Assembly (NCBI RefSeq): GCF_040675855.1
Contig: NZ_JBEGIK010000001.1
Location: 1,922,001 to 1,986,000 of the forward strand
Direction: 5' to 3'
DNA length: 64,000 nucleotides
Origin: Microbacterium sp. LWH3-1.2
Lineage (GTDB): Bacteria > Actinomycetota > Actinomycetes > Actinomycetales > Microbacteriaceae
The notes under the pieces were generated by a model. It had not been told where the DNA came from and ran no database searches. It saw only the letters and a program-made list of their open reading frames with translations. The translations under genes were made by a program, and so were the position numbers. The number at the start of each line of letters is the position of its first letter. Position 1 is the stretch's first letter. This document shows, one piece after another, positions 46,882-58,321 of the stretch.

Positions 46882-48090
46882 CTAGAAGCGGAGGGCGTCG
46901 ATGACGTTGGAACGCACGGCCATGAGCGCCGGGATGAAGCCGGCCAGTGCGCCGATCGCGACGGCTGCGACCAGTCCGGTGACCGCGGCGCGCACCGGAA
47001 ACGGCGGGATGTCCTGCAGGCCGGAGAACATGTCCATCACGAACGGCGCCTTCAGGACCGCGACCGCTATCGCGATGCCGATCACGCCCGCCACCGCCGT
47101 CGCCACGACGCTCTCGAGCAGGACCGACGTGAATATGCGTCCCTGCGTCGCGCCGAAGCTGCGCCGCACGCCGATCTCGCGGATGCGCTGGCGCATCGCG
47201 ACGAGCTGGATGTTGACGAGCCCGAGACCGCCGAGGAGCAGCACCAGGCCGGCGATGCCGCCCGTGACGGCTTCGAAGACGGCCATCGAGCTCTGCGCGT
47301 CGGGCCGGGAGGCCCAGTCGGTGCGGCTGACGTTGACCTGGATGTCATCCTGGCCGGCACGCAGATCCGCCGCGAGCACGGGCCCGAGGTCGGCGACGCC
47401 GTCCTGGGGCACCCACGTCTCCCACGCGATCATGGCGTCCGCCGGCAGGGCATCGCGGCGCGCGGCGTAGGAGACGAACATGAGCGTCACGCGCTTCTCC
47501 TCGTCGCCGGCGTACAGCCGGGGCGTCACGCCGACGACCGTGTACTGCCCGGTGAGGTCGCCCTGCAGGGTCAGCGCGAATCCCGGCCCGAGCGCGGGGC
47601 GGCCGTAGACGTCCCACAGTGCCTCGGTGATCACGACCGGGGGAGCGAGCAGCTCGGCGTCCGCGTCCTGGAACCACCGCCCCTCGAGCACGGGGGAGCG
47701 GTGGATCACCGCGTACGCGGGGTCGACGAGGCGCGCCATCACCGGCCGCACCTGCTCGGGCGTCTGCACCTGCAACTGCACCGGGTCGACGATGCGCGTG
47801 AGGTGCGAGAACGAGTACCTCTCCGCGACGCGGTCGAGGTGGGCGTCGAACGACTCCCAGTCCATCGGCGCACCGTCGGCGCGCGACGCCGTGATCGACA
47901 GCGTGGCAGGTCTCCCGCCGCTCTGGTCGGACTGCTCCGCCATCTGCTGCCGCTGGTACTCGCTGAGGGCGACGACGGCGGTCAGCGCGCCGACCGAGAC
48001 CGCGATGCCGATGAGGCTCAGCAGCACCCGCAGTTTATGGTGGCGCAGCTCCGACCACGCTTCGCCCAGCGCTCCGATGAGGCCGCTCAC
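46882..48090 (-). CDS. ABC transporter permease, MacB/FtsX type
   Basis: This 402-residue protein has one N-terminal membrane helix (VLLSLIGIAVSVGALTAVVAL), a ~230-residue extracytoplasmic MacB-PCD domain and three C-terminal helices. The first of those sits in the conserved IRRSFGATQGRIF-type block (here IREIGVRRSFGATQGR). It pairs with the ATPase and membrane-fusion adaptor encoded just upstream, giving a MacAB-like tripartite set without an outer membrane part. The GTG start at 48090 overlaps the ATPase stop by 4 bp. Confidence 0.9.
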   Translation of the reverse strand: MSGLIGALGEAWSELRHHKLRVLLSLIGIAVSVGALTAVVALSEYQRQQMAEQSDQSGGRPATLSITASRADGAPMDWESFDAHLDRVAERYSFSHLTRIVDPVQLQVQTPEQVRPVMARLVDPAYAVIHRSPVLEGRWFQDADAELLAPPVVITEALWDVYGRPALGPGFALTLQGDLTGQYTVVGVTPRLYAGDEEKRVTLMFVSYAARRDALPADAMIAWETWVPQDGVADLGPVLAADLRAGQDDIQVNVSRTDWASRPDAQSSMAVFEAVTGGIAGLVLLLGGLGLVNIQLVAMRQRIREIGVRRSFGATQGRIFTSVLLESVVATAVAGVIGIAIAVAVLKAPFVMDMFSGLQDIPPFPVRAAVTGLVAAVAIGALAGFIPALMAVRSNVIDALRF

Positions 48091-48911
48091 GACGTCACCT
48101 CCGCATGCTCCGGTTCGCCGTCCCGCGTTGCGACGTCGACGGATGCCTCGGCTTCGGCATCCGGCTCCTCCACGCTGGCCGCGAGCTCAGGTGCGGACGA
48201 GTCCGCCGACGGTGCCGGCGTGCTGCCGAGGTCGAACGGCGTGAGCACACCGGCCTCGAGGCGGTAATGCCGCCGGGCGCGGGCGGCGACGTGAAGGTCG
48301 TGCGTGATCGTCACGAGCGCGGCGTCGGCCTTGGAGGCGATGTCGTCGAGGAGTTCCATGACCGTCCCGCCCGTCTCGACGTCGAGGGCGCCGGTGGGCT
48401 CGTCGGCGAGGATCAGCGCGGGGCGACGGACGAGGGCGCGGGCGATCGCCACGCGCTGCTGCTCGCCGCCCGACATCTGCTCCGGCGTGGACTCGACGCG
48501 ATGGCCGAGGCCGACCCGCTCGAGCATCTCGGTCGCGGTGCGCCGGCGGCGCCAGAACTCCCGGCCGGTCGCGTAGCCGAGCGGCATCTCGACGTTCTCG
48601 AGCGCCGTACGCCCCGCGAGCAGGTTGAACTGCTGGAAGACGAAGCCCACGTTGCGCCCACGCAGTCTGTCGAGCTTGCCGCGCCTCATCTTCCGGACCG
48701 GTTCCCCGCGGAACCACACCGCGCCCTCGGAGGGGCGGTCCAGCATGCCCATCAGATTCAAGAGCGTGGACTTGCCGGAGCCGCTGCGCCCGACGATCGC
48801 GACGTGGTCTCCCGCGGCAACGGCGAGGTCGATGCCGCGCAGGATGTCGAGGCGGCTGTCGTCGGGGAGGAGCACGTGCTTGGCGACGCCTTCGAGGCGG
48901 ACGAGGGTCAC
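48087..48911 (-). CDS. ABC transporter ATP-binding protein (MacB type)
   Basis: This 274-residue ATPase has Walker [11 protein letters not shown]-loop FVFQQFNLL, signature [14 protein letters not shown] and Walker [13 protein letters not shown]. About 50 extra residues at the C-terminus are Ser/Glu/Ala-rich and acidic, which is unusual for this family and may be a disordered tail. GTG 48911 and the stop at 48087 each overlap a neighbour by 4 bp (GTGA in both). Confidence 0.92.
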   Translation of the reverse strand: MTLVRLEGVAKHVLLPDDSRLDILRGIDLAVAAGDHVAIVGRSGSGKSTLLNLMGMLDRPSEGAVWFRGEPVRKMRRGKLDRLRGRNVGFVFQQFNLLAGRTALENVEMPLGYATGREFWRRRRTATEMLERVGLGHRVESTPEQMSGGEQQRVAIARALVRRPALILADEPTGALDVETGGTVMELLDDIASKADAALVTITHDLHVAARARRHYRLEAGVLTPFDLGSTPAPSADSSAPELAASVEEPDAEAEASVDVATRDGEPEHAEVTS

Positions 48912-49837
48912 CAGCTCCACCCCGCGGGCTCGCAGTACTCGCCGCCCATGCCGTCGTCGTAGCAGACGGGGTCCTCGCCCGCGAGGACGCCGGGCACGTA
49001 CTGGCGCACCTGCTCGCCCTCCTCGAGGCCTGCGGTCACCTCGACGATGGCCCCGTCGCTCACCCCGAGCGCGACGTCCCGTTCCTCCAGCTCCCCGGTG
49101 CCGGCATCCACCCAGACGACGCCGGTTCCCGACCCGCCCTTGACGGCGGTCGTCGGCACGACGAGCACGTCCGAGACGGTGCCGAGGTCGATGTCGAGCT
49201 GCGCCTGCAGCCCCGCGAAGACGACCTGATCGGCCGGCACTGCGCAGGTGACGGTGGTGGTGCCGTCCTCGGCGACGGAGACCTTGAGTCCGGTGCACGT
49301 GAAAGGCGCGGGGCCGCCCTGGATCGTCACGGATCCCTCCGACGGCGCACCCTGCAGGCGGTACAGCTGCACCGGGTCGACCGTGGCCTGTACGTGGAAC
49401 CGGGCGGGCGTCAGCGAGGAGAGCTCGCCGCCGATCGAGGCGGGCTGCCCCTTCACGACGGTGATCTCGGTCACGTCGCCCGCCTCGGGAGCCAGGACAT
49501 CGATGTTCTTGACAGGGTCGGCCTGCTTGATGGTGAAGAGCTTCTGCCCCGCCGTGACCGTCTGCCCTTCGCCGACATGCACCGCAGTGACGGTGCCGTC
49601 GATCTCCGAGCGGATCGGATACCCGCCATCCCTGGCGATCGTGCCCGGCAGGCTGAGTGCGTTGGTGACGGCCCCCCGCTCGACGGGGACGACCGGATCG
49701 GCGATCTGCGCGGAAGGCTGTGCCGCGGCGGCGGGCGCCGCGTCGGGGAGGAAGGCGATCTTCACCAGCGCGGCCGCGGCGATTCCCAGCACGAGCACCA
49801 GCAGGATCGGGAAGATCCATCGACGCCAGACAACCAT
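48908..49837 (-). CDS. Membrane-fusion (HlyD/MacA-like) adaptor of the ABC exporter
   Basis: The protein has 309 residues. One N-terminal membrane anchor (WIFPILLVLVLGIAAAALV) leads to a biotinyl-lipoyl-like half-motif (DGTVTAVHVGEGQTVTAGQKLF), a second lipoyl half (IDVLAPEAGDVTEITVVKGQ), then a beta-barrel part. It is shorter than MacA because the long helical hairpin is missing, as in Gram-positive versions. It ends with a Cys-containing tail (PVCYDDGMGGEYC). ATG 49837 follows a purine-rich GGAGAGGTG stretch. It is the first gene of the operon. Confidence 0.87.
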   Translation of the reverse strand: MVVWRRWIFPILLVLVLGIAAAALVKIAFLPDAAPAAAAQPSAQIADPVVPVERGAVTNALSLPGTIARDGGYPIRSEIDGTVTAVHVGEGQTVTAGQKLFTIKQADPVKNIDVLAPEAGDVTEITVVKGQPASIGGELSSLTPARFHVQATVDPVQLYRLQGAPSEGSVTIQGGPAPFTCTGLKVSVAEDGTTTVTCAVPADQVVFAGLQAQLDIDLGTVSDVLVVPTTAVKGGSGTGVVWVDAGTGELEERDVALGVSDGAIVEVTAGLEEGEQVRQYVPGVLAGEDPVCYDDGMGGEYCEPAGWSW

Positions 49838-49856
49838 GTCGCACCTCTCCGTAGGG

Positions 49857-49907
49857 CATACCGAGTATGTAGTCACCGAGTATATGCATACCCGGAATGC
49901 AACCGAA
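49857..49907 (-). promoter_or_regulatory. Promoter and likely PadR operator of the ABC operon
   Basis: CATAC-CGA-GTATG (49857-49869) is a perfect dyad and GTAT-ATGC-ATAC (49880-49891) a second one. ACCGAGTAT is repeated directly at 49860 and 49875, 15 bp apart. On the minus strand TATACT (49884-49879) is a consensus -10 with TTCGGT (49907-49902) 17 bp ahead. The dyads flank and cover the -10, as expected for a repressor. The site is AT-richer than its surroundings. Confidence 0.65.
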
Positions 49908-50071
49908 CGGAATGCGGCACTCCTGCGCGTGTCGCGCGTGCTCACGACTGCACACCCAGCGCACACCAAGGTCACGGGTGGATAACATAGGCAGGTATGC
50001 CTGGGGCCATGCACCCGGGCGGCACTGGCGCCGTTGCGTCGCTCCCGAAAGCCAGAAGATGGAGACACTCC

Positions 50072-52909
<2,838 letters not shown>

Positions 52910-52915
52910 GACACC

Positions 52916-52953
52916 CGTCAGGTGGCCCGCGCCGGAGCGCGGGCCACCTGACG
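52916..52953 (+). terminator. Strong hairpin terminator of secA
   Basis: A perfect 17-bp stem, CGTCAGGTGGCCCGCGC (52916-52932) with its complement at 52937-52953, and a 4-nt CGGA loop start 6 bp after the secA stop. TTCATT follows. Confidence 0.85.
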
Positions 52954-52990
52954 TTCATTGGCCCTCCTCGGCCGCGGATATCCTGGGGCG

Positions 52991-54217
52991 ATGAGTCCCC
53001 TCCGTCCCCTCGATCAGTCGAGCAAGCTCCAGAACGTTCTCTACGAGATCCGCGGAGCGGCACTGGCCGAGGCCGACCGGCTGCAGGACGAGGGGCACAC
53101 GATCCTGAAGCTGAACACCGGCAACCCCGCGGTTTTCGGGTTCGAGGCGCCGTTCCAGATCGTGCGCGACATGATCGAGGCCGTGCCGCATGCGCACGGC
53201 TACAGCGACAGCAAGGGCATCATGTCGGCGCGGCGCGCCGTCGTGTCGCGGTACGAGCAGGTCCCCGGCTTCCCGCAGTTCGACCCCGACGACGTCTACC
53301 TCGGCAACGGCGTGTCCGAGCTCATCACGATGACGATGCAGGCCCTCCTCGACGAGGGCGACGAGGTGCTGATCCCGGCGCCGGACTACCCGCTGTGGAC
53401 CGCGATGACCAGCCTCGCCGGCGGCACCCCCGTGCACTATCGGTGCGATCCCGACGACGGGTGGCAGCCTTCGCTGGAAGACATCCGCGAGAAGGTCACG
53501 CCGCGCACCAAGGCGATCGTCGTGATCAATCCGAACAATCCCACCGGCGCCGTCTACAGCCGCGAGGTGCTCGAGGGGATCATCGAGATCGCGCGCGAGA
53601 ACTCGCTGCTGCTGCTCTCGGACGAGATCTACGACCGCATCCTGTTCGACGACGCGCAGCACATCCCGCTCGCGATGCTCGCGCCCGACCTGCTGTGCCT
53701 CACGTTCAACGGGCTCTCCAAGACGTATCGCGTGGCCGGCTACCGCTCCGGCTGGCTCGTCATCACGGGTCCCAAGAAGCACGCCGCCGGGTTCCTGGAG
53801 GGCATCCAGCTGCTGGCCTCCACGCGGCTGTGCCCGAACGTCCCGGCGCAGCACGCCGTGCAGGCGGCGCTGTCGGGGGTGCAGTCGATCGACGCGCTCA
53901 TCGCCCCCGAGGGGCGCCTGCACGAGCAGCGGGATGCCGCATGGGAGGGCCTCGAGCGGATTCCCGGCGTGACGTGCCTCAAGCCTCAGGGCGCACTCTA
54001 CGCGTTCCCGCGCCTCGACCCGAACGTGTACGAGATCCGCGACGACGCCAAGCTCGTCTACGACTTCCTCGTCGCCGAGCACGTGCTGCTCGTGCAGGGG
54101 ACCGGCTTCAACTGGCCGACCCCCGACCATCTCCGCATCGTCACGCTGCCCGAGGCGCGCGTGCTGTCCGAGGCCGTCGAGCGTCTCGGCAACTTCCTCT
54201 CGTCGTACAAGCAGTGA
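52991..54217 (+). CDS. alaA: PLP-dependent aminotransferase, AlaA type
   Basis: AlaA forms alanine from pyruvate with glutamate as amino donor. The 408-residue class I aminotransferase follows E. coli AlaA closely along its whole length: SSKLQNVLYEIRG, LKLNTGNPAVFGFEAP, YLGNGVSELI, VINPNNPTGAVYS, the PLP lysine Lys244 in SKTYRVAGYRSGW, and VLLVQGTGFNWP. ATG 52991 gives the same N-terminus as the family. It stands alone between the secA terminator and its own hairpin. Confidence 0.92.
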   Translation: MSPLRPLDQSSKLQNVLYEIRGAALAEADRLQDEGHTILKLNTGNPAVFGFEAPFQIVRDMIEAVPHAHGYSDSKGIMSARRAVVSRYEQVPGFPQFDPDDVYLGNGVSELITMTMQALLDEGDEVLIPAPDYPLWTAMTSLAGGTPVHYRCDPDDGWQPSLEDIREKVTPRTKAIVVINPNNPTGAVYSREVLEGIIEIARENSLLLLSDEIYDRILFDDAQHIPLAMLAPDLLCLTFNGLSKTYRVAGYRSGWLVITGPKKHAAGFLEGIQLLASTRLCPNVPAQHAVQAALSGVQSIDALIAPEGRLHEQRDAAWEGLERIPGVTCLKPQGALYAFPRLDPNVYEIRDDAKLVYDFLVAEHVLLVQGTGFNWPTPDHLRIVTLPEARVLSEAVERLGNFLSSYKQ

Positions 54218-54221
54218 AGCC

Positions 54222-54248
54222 ACGGATGCCGCGGCCCGCGGCATCCGT
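54222..54248 (+). terminator. Hairpin after alaA built from GGATGC words
   Basis: ACGGATGCCGCGG (54222-54234) is followed by CCGCGGCATCCGT (54236-54248), a perfect inverted repeat; a real loop would use the central GGCCC. It starts 5 bp after the stop. Confidence 0.7.
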
Positions 54249-54291
54249 CAACCCCCTCGCGTGACGGGGAACGGCGTCGTACCTTCGCGGC

Positions 54292-54648
54292 ATGTCCATC
54301 GAACTGAACCAGCCGGCGCTGCGCCATGTGCGCGCGCTCATCCGGGACGGCAAGGTCGTGCGCGATGAACGCGACGATTGGTCGGAGGCCGCACCGACAG
54401 CCGACGAGGAGAACTCGTACATCGAACGAGAGGGATGGACGGAGTTCTCCCACTGGCACCTCGGCATCGACCACCGGGAGAACGAGGAGACGAAACAGGC
54501 GTATTCGTTCCCGGTGGGCGACTTCGCGAAGGTCCACCGGTCGGGTGTGATCGCGGCGGAGAGCCGTGCGGGTCAGCACGACCACTACGAGATCCGCGAC
54601 GCTCTCCGGTCGCTGCTCGACCTCATCGACAAGGACGACAAGAGCTGA
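54292..54648 (+). CDS. Conserved hypothetical protein, small and acidic
   Basis: The protein has 118 residues with no signal peptide or membrane segment. It contains the phrase SYIEREGWTEFSHWHLGIDHRENEETKQAYSFPVGDF (positions about 42-78, Trp- and His-rich) and an acidic-basic C-terminus ending LIDKDDKS. I recognise similar short proteins in other Actinobacteria but no named family or activity. The start at ATG 54292 is the first in frame after the alaA hairpin. GC and codon use match the neighbours. Confidence 0.7.
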   Translation: MSIELNQPALRHVRALIRDGKVVRDERDDWSEAAPTADEENSYIEREGWTEFSHWHLGIDHRENEETKQAYSFPVGDFAKVHRSGVIAAESRAGQHDHYEIRDALRSLLDLIDKDDKS

Positions 54649-54652
54649 CGAC

Positions 54653-54682
54653 GGGACCGGCCGCATCGTCGAGGCCGGTTCC
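54653..54682. terminator. Hairpin between convergent small genes
   Basis: GGGACCGGCC (54653-54662) pairs with GGCCGGTTCC (54673-54682), one G-T wobble, 10-nt loop. It lies just past the stop of the 118-residue protein gene. Confidence 0.5.
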
Positions 54683-54754
54683 GTCGCCGGGTCGTGGGCG
54701 CCGGCGCAACGCGCGTGCGACGCCCTGCGGCGCGCGCGAACGTCGGCGGGTGCA

Positions 54755-55195
54755 TCAGAGCAGCGCGAGCGAGGTCGCGCGCCAGCGGCCGTCCATGCCC
54801 TCTATCCGCACGGCGAGGGCGCGGGTCCGCGCCGGTCCGCGTACGACGACGACCGCTTCGATGATGCCGTCGGCGGGGGACGATTCGTGCACCGACATGA
54901 TCGTGTGCACGGGGCGCTTCGCCGCCACGCCACGTGCGCTGCGCGCCCGCGTCGCGAGGTTCGCGCGCGTCAGGAGTTTGCGGTAAGCGTCCTCGGTGAG
55001 CCAGCGGGCGAGCTGGTCGACCTCACGCACACCCGCGAAGACCTCGAGCACGCCGACGGTGAGGTTGCGCAGGAACGTCTCCGGAGTGGGGAGAGCGGTG
55101 GACGGCGTCCGCTGCGGCGCGAAGAACTCTGCGACCTGCGCGCTGCTGCGGGACGCATACGGTACGCGGGCGGTGCCCGCGGGCGTCGGTGCCAT
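54755..55195 (-). CDS. Rv3235 family protein
   Basis: The protein has 146 residues. The first ~40 are Pro/Thr/Ser-rich and variable. The rest is a compact domain with FLRNLTVGVLEVFAGVREVDQLARWL and a strand-rich end (DGIIEAVVVVRGPARTRALAVRIEGMDGRW in total). This is the family of mycobacterial Rv3235, found near secA in Actinobacteria and of unknown function. The start is set at ATG 55195, downstream of a -10-like TACTGT (55235-55230); an earlier in-frame GTG at 55243 would add 16 residues. Confidence 0.75.
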   Translation of the reverse strand: MAPTPAGTARVPYASRSSAQVAEFFAPQRTPSTALPTPETFLRNLTVGVLEVFAGVREVDQLARWLTEDAYRKLLTRANLATRARSARGVAAKRPVHTIMSVHESSPADGIIEAVVVVRGPARTRALAVRIEGMDGRWRATSLALL

Positions 55196-55324
55196 GGGTG
55201 CCAATCTCGACAGGGGGATGTCTTCCCGGACAGTAGACCACACAGCGAACTCTCAGGAAAATCCGGCCCGGTCGGCTGTGGATAACTCGCGGACCGATCG
55301 ACCGTGGTGCCCTACTCTCGCTGA

Positions 55325-55933
55325 GTGCGCTGGGACCGCTTCTTCGACGACCTGGAGGATCAGCTCGCCTCCGAATGGGAGGCGGAGCGCGCCGCGCTCG
55401 ACACCGAAGCCGAGCGCCTGCGGCTCTCGCGAGTGCAGCTCTCGGAGCGGCTGACGCTGCTCGGGGCACGAGACGGGGTCGCGCCGACGGTCGCGTCGTT
55501 CGACCTCGCCGACGGCGCGACGCTGCGCGCGTCGGTGACGGGCGTGGGCGCCGACTGGGTCGCCCTGGCGCCGGCCGATGGGCCGGGCGGCGCGGTGATC
55601 GTGCCGTTCGCCGCGATCGGCGCGGTGGGGATGCCGCATGCCGACCTGCTGCGCACGGCGCGTCCTGCCCCGCCGCGCTCGCCCCTCGCCGATCGGCTCA
55701 CCCTCGGTTTCGTCCTGCGCGACCTCGTGCGGCGACGGGCCGGTGTCGCGGTGCACCTCGTCTCGGGGCGGGTCCTCACCGGAACGATCGATCGCGCCGG
55801 CGCGGACCACCTCGACCTCGCGGTGCACGACCCGGGCGCGCCGCGGCGCGCCGACGCCGTCTCGGGCTATCGGCTGGTGCCCTTCACGGCGATCGGGTGG
55901 ATCCGGGCCGACGCGGCGCCCCCGATCCCCTGA
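55325..55933 (+). CDS. Conserved actinobacterial hypothetical protein
   Basis: The protein has 202 residues. A highly charged helix (FFDDLEDQLASEWEAERAAL) is followed by two similar beta-rich segments, ATLRASVTGVGADWVALAP near 60 and GRVLTGTIDRAGADHLDLAV near 155. These read like two short Sm- or PRC-like barrels. TACTCT (55313-55318) is exactly six bases before GTG 55325, so the message is leaderless. Function is unknown; it accompanies the Rv3235-type gene, from which it diverges. Confidence 0.75.
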   Translation: MRWDRFFDDLEDQLASEWEAERAALDTEAERLRLSRVQLSERLTLLGARDGVAPTVASFDLADGATLRASVTGVGADWVALAPADGPGGAVIVPFAAIGAVGMPHADLLRTARPAPPRSPLADRLTLGFVLRDLVRRRAGVAVHLVSGRVLTGTIDRAGADHLDLAVHDPGAPRRADAVSGYRLVPFTAIGWIRADAAPPIP

Positions 55934-55975
55934 CTGGCGATCGGCTCGACCGGCCGTGCATCCGCGGGTGCCGCG

Positions 55976-56257
55976 TCAGTCCGGGTGGCGGATGATGCTC
56001 CCGCCCCACAGCTCGGGGAAGCTGGCGTTCTGAGACTGACGCCAGAGCGCCATGCGCCGCGCCTCCTCGGCCTGATCGTCGAGGTATTCTCCGACGCTCG
56101 CCGCATCGATCCGCCAGCGTGCGGGGGAACCGACGCGCACTCCCCGGAGACGCCCTTCGTGGACCAGAGCCATGACCTCGTCGACAGACACGCCGAGCAC
56201 CTCGCCCACCTGGGCAGGTGCGTAGAGACGCGCGTCGGACGTCGGGTCATCTGACAT
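55976..56257 (-). CDS. Small helix-turn-helix (excisionase/MerR-like) protein
   Basis: The protein has 93 residues. LYAPAQVGEVLGVSVDEVMALVHEGRLRGVRVG is followed by WRIDAASVGEYLD; these together are the winged helix of the excisionase/BldC-like family that binds DNA. The last 25 residues are an extra tail rich in Arg, Gln and Trp. ATG 56257 has GGGGG just ahead. It is probably a local or developmental regulator; its target is unknown. Confidence 0.8.
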   Translation of the reverse strand: MSDDPTSDARLYAPAQVGEVLGVSVDEVMALVHEGRLRGVRVGSPARWRIDAASVGEYLDDQAEEARRMALWRQSQNASFPELWGGSIIRHPD

Positions 56258-56355
56258 GCCCCCATTATGGACCCGCCTCTCCAGAGCAGGCCTGGCCGTC
56301 TCCCCCCTGTGGATAACGCCCGACGCTCTCGTCCCGGGTCGGCGACGATGGACGC

Positions 56356-56988
56356 ATGACCGCCGCCCACGACCCCGTCCGCACTCCGCGCCGCGCCTTC
56401 TGGGGCGATGCGCGATTCTTTCTCGGCGTGCTCCTCGTGGCGGCATCCGTCGTCGGCGTATGGCTCGTCGTGTCGGCCGCGCGGCAGACCGGAGAGGTGT
56501 ACGCGGCCGCGCACACGATCGTCCCGGGCGAGGCGATCGGCACCGGCGACCTGAAGGTCGTCGACGTCGCGCTCGGCACCCTCGCCGACACGTATCTCAC
56601 GGCCGACGACCTCGATGATCCCGTGGTCGCGACCCGCACGATCGAGGCGGGCGAGCTGGTGCCCGTGGCGTCCGTCGGCGATCCCGCCTCGTCGCGCACC
56701 ACGAGCGTCGTCGTCCGCAGCGCCGTCGACGTGCCGGCGTCGGTCGAAGCGGGCAGCGTCGTCGAAGTCTGGTCGGCTCCGCTGCGGGAACAGGGTGCGT
56801 ACGACGAGCCGCGCATCCTCGTCGCCGACGCCACTGTCGTGTCGGTGACGCGGGACGACTCCATGATCGGCGGCGGCGCGGCCGCCCTCGAGCTCGTCAT
56901 CCCGCGGTCCGACGTTCCCGCCGCGCTCGCCGCGATGGCCGACGAGTCAGCGCTGTCCATCGTCCCCACGACGGGATCCGGCTCGTGA
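56356..56988 (+). CDS. SAF-domain protein (CpaB/RcpC-like)
   Basis: The protein has 210 residues. One membrane helix at about 22-42 (FLGVLLVAASVVGVWLVVSA) anchors a SAF domain (VYAAAHTIVPGEAIGTGDL, near 50-110), then a beta-rich C-terminal part. This is the layout of CpaB/RcpC, a periplasm-side assembly protein of Flp/Tad pili. Its stop overlaps the start of a CpaE-like gene by 4 bp. The pilus ATPase, platform proteins and pilin are not in the window, so the assignment to a pilus is inference. Confidence 0.78.
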   Translation: MTAAHDPVRTPRRAFWGDARFFLGVLLVAASVVGVWLVVSAARQTGEVYAAAHTIVPGEAIGTGDLKVVDVALGTLADTYLTADDLDDPVVATRTIEAGELVPVASVGDPASSRTTSVVVRSAVDVPASVEAGSVVEVWSAPLREQGAYDEPRILVADATVVSVTRDDSMIGGGAAALELVIPRSDVPAALAAMADESALSIVPTTGSGS

Positions 56989-58298
56989 GGGTCGTCATCG
57001 CCGTCGACGACGCACGGCTCCTCGCCGACGGGCTGCGGCGAGAGGGGATCGACGTGATCGCCGAGGTCCCGGCATCCGCTCCCGCCCTCGCTGCGGTGGA
57101 CGGGATGCTGGGCGCCGACGCCGAGTCGATGCTCCGGGCTCTCGCCGACGCCGACGCGCTGGTGGTCGCGGTGTCGCGAGCCACGATGTCGCCCACCGTC
57201 GTCGCGCTCTGCGACCGCGCCGGGACGCGCGTCGTTCCCCTCGTCGAAGACGCCGCAGGGGAGCGGATCGCCGCGTCGTGCGGACTCGAGGTCCCGCTGA
57301 GCCTGCACGCCGAGCCGTGGCGCGTCGCCGAGGCGCTCTCGGCTGCGCCCCGGGCAACGGCCGCCTCAGCGCACGCGCGCCCTCTGCCGCGCGTGATCGC
57401 CGTGTGGGGTCCCGCCGGAGCACCCGGGCGCTCCACCGTCGCGGCGGAGCTCGCCGTCGAGCTCGCCCGCGGCGGACGCCACGTCGCGCTCGTCGACGCC
57501 GACACGCTCGCCCCGTCGCTCGCGCTGACGCTCGGCCTCGCCGACGAGGGCCCGGGATTCGCCGCCGCGTGCCGGCAGGCCGAACTCGGCGGCCTCGACG
57601 CGCGCGAGCTCACCCGCATCGCCGTACCGCTCGGTCGCACCGGCGTCGACGTGCTCACGGGGATCAACCGGCCATCCCGCTGGCCGGAGCTCAGCGACCG
57701 GCGCGTGGCCGCCGCCCTTGCCGCCTGCCGCGAATGGGCCGAGTACACGGTGGTCGACGTCGCTTCGTCGCTCGAGCGCGACGAAGAGATCATGAGCGAC
57801 CTCGACGGCCCGCGCCGGAATGCTGCGACGCTCGCCGCACTGCGCGCCGCCGACCTCGTGGTGGCAGTGGTCGCGGCCGACCCCGTCGGCGTCGCACGGT
57901 TCCTGCGCGGACACGCGGACCTGCGCGCCACGATCGGCTCGACCCCGGTGGCGGTCGTCGCCAACCGGCTCCGCCCGGGAACGCTCGGCATCGACGCCCG
58001 CGGGCAGGTGCGCCGCACGCTGGACCGCTTCGGCGGCATCGAGGACGTGTGGTTCCTTCCGCAGGACCCGAGATCCGCGGATGCCGCGATCCTCACGTCG
58101 CAGCCGATCGCCGGCGTCGCACCGCGATCGCCGTTCACGCTCGCGCTGCGACGCTTCGTGGGCGAGGCGATCGTGCCCGCCCCGGAACCGCAGCGCGCCG
58201 GAGAGGCACGGCGCCGCGGCGTTCGCCGCACAGACGCCCGACGAGCCACGCGCGCCGGCGCGGACGACGTGGCACGTGTCGGCGAGCGGGTGGTGTGA
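56985..58298 (+). CDS. CpaE/MinD-like P-loop ATPase
   Basis: The protein has 437 residues. The N-terminal ~125 form a receiver-like region without a clear phospho-site. A MinD/ParA-type ATPase domain follows, with a deviant Walker A VWGPAGAPGRST, LVDADTLAPS as the switch region and VVDVASS later. The C-terminus is Arg-rich. CpaE proteins direct Tad pilus machinery to a cell site. The P-loop lacks the usual GK pair (GR-S-T here), which may weaken ATP binding. GTG 56985 is in a GTGA overlap with the SAF gene. Confidence 0.78.
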   Translation: MRVVIAVDDARLLADGLRREGIDVIAEVPASAPALAAVDGMLGADAESMLRALADADALVVAVSRATMSPTVVALCDRAGTRVVPLVEDAAGERIAASCGLEVPLSLHAEPWRVAEALSAAPRATAASAHARPLPRVIAVWGPAGAPGRSTVAAELAVELARGGRHVALVDADTLAPSLALTLGLADEGPGFAAACRQAELGGLDARELTRIAVPLGRTGVDVLTGINRPSRWPELSDRRVAAALAACREWAEYTVVDVASSLERDEEIMSDLDGPRRNAATLAALRAADLVVAVVAADPVGVARFLRGHADLRATIGSTPVAVVANRLRPGTLGIDARGQVRRTLDRFGGIEDVWFLPQDPRSADAAILTSQPIAGVAPRSPFTLALRRFVGEAIVPAPEPQRAGEARRRGVRRTDARRATRAGADDVARVGERVV

Positions 58299-58309
58299 GC
58301 CGGGCGCTC

Positions 58310-58321
58310 TAGGCTAGGTCC
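58310..58321 (+). promoter_or_regulatory. -10 element for leaderless pdtaS transcript
   Basis: TAGGCT (58310-58315) is exactly six bases before GTG 58322, the same arrangement as manA and furA. No ribosome site is present. Confidence 0.55.

Noticed and set aside
49997..50071. Longer SecA starting at ATG 49997
   Set aside because: The extra 25 residues do not match SecA N-termini. GTG 50072 has a ribosome site and gives the standard start.
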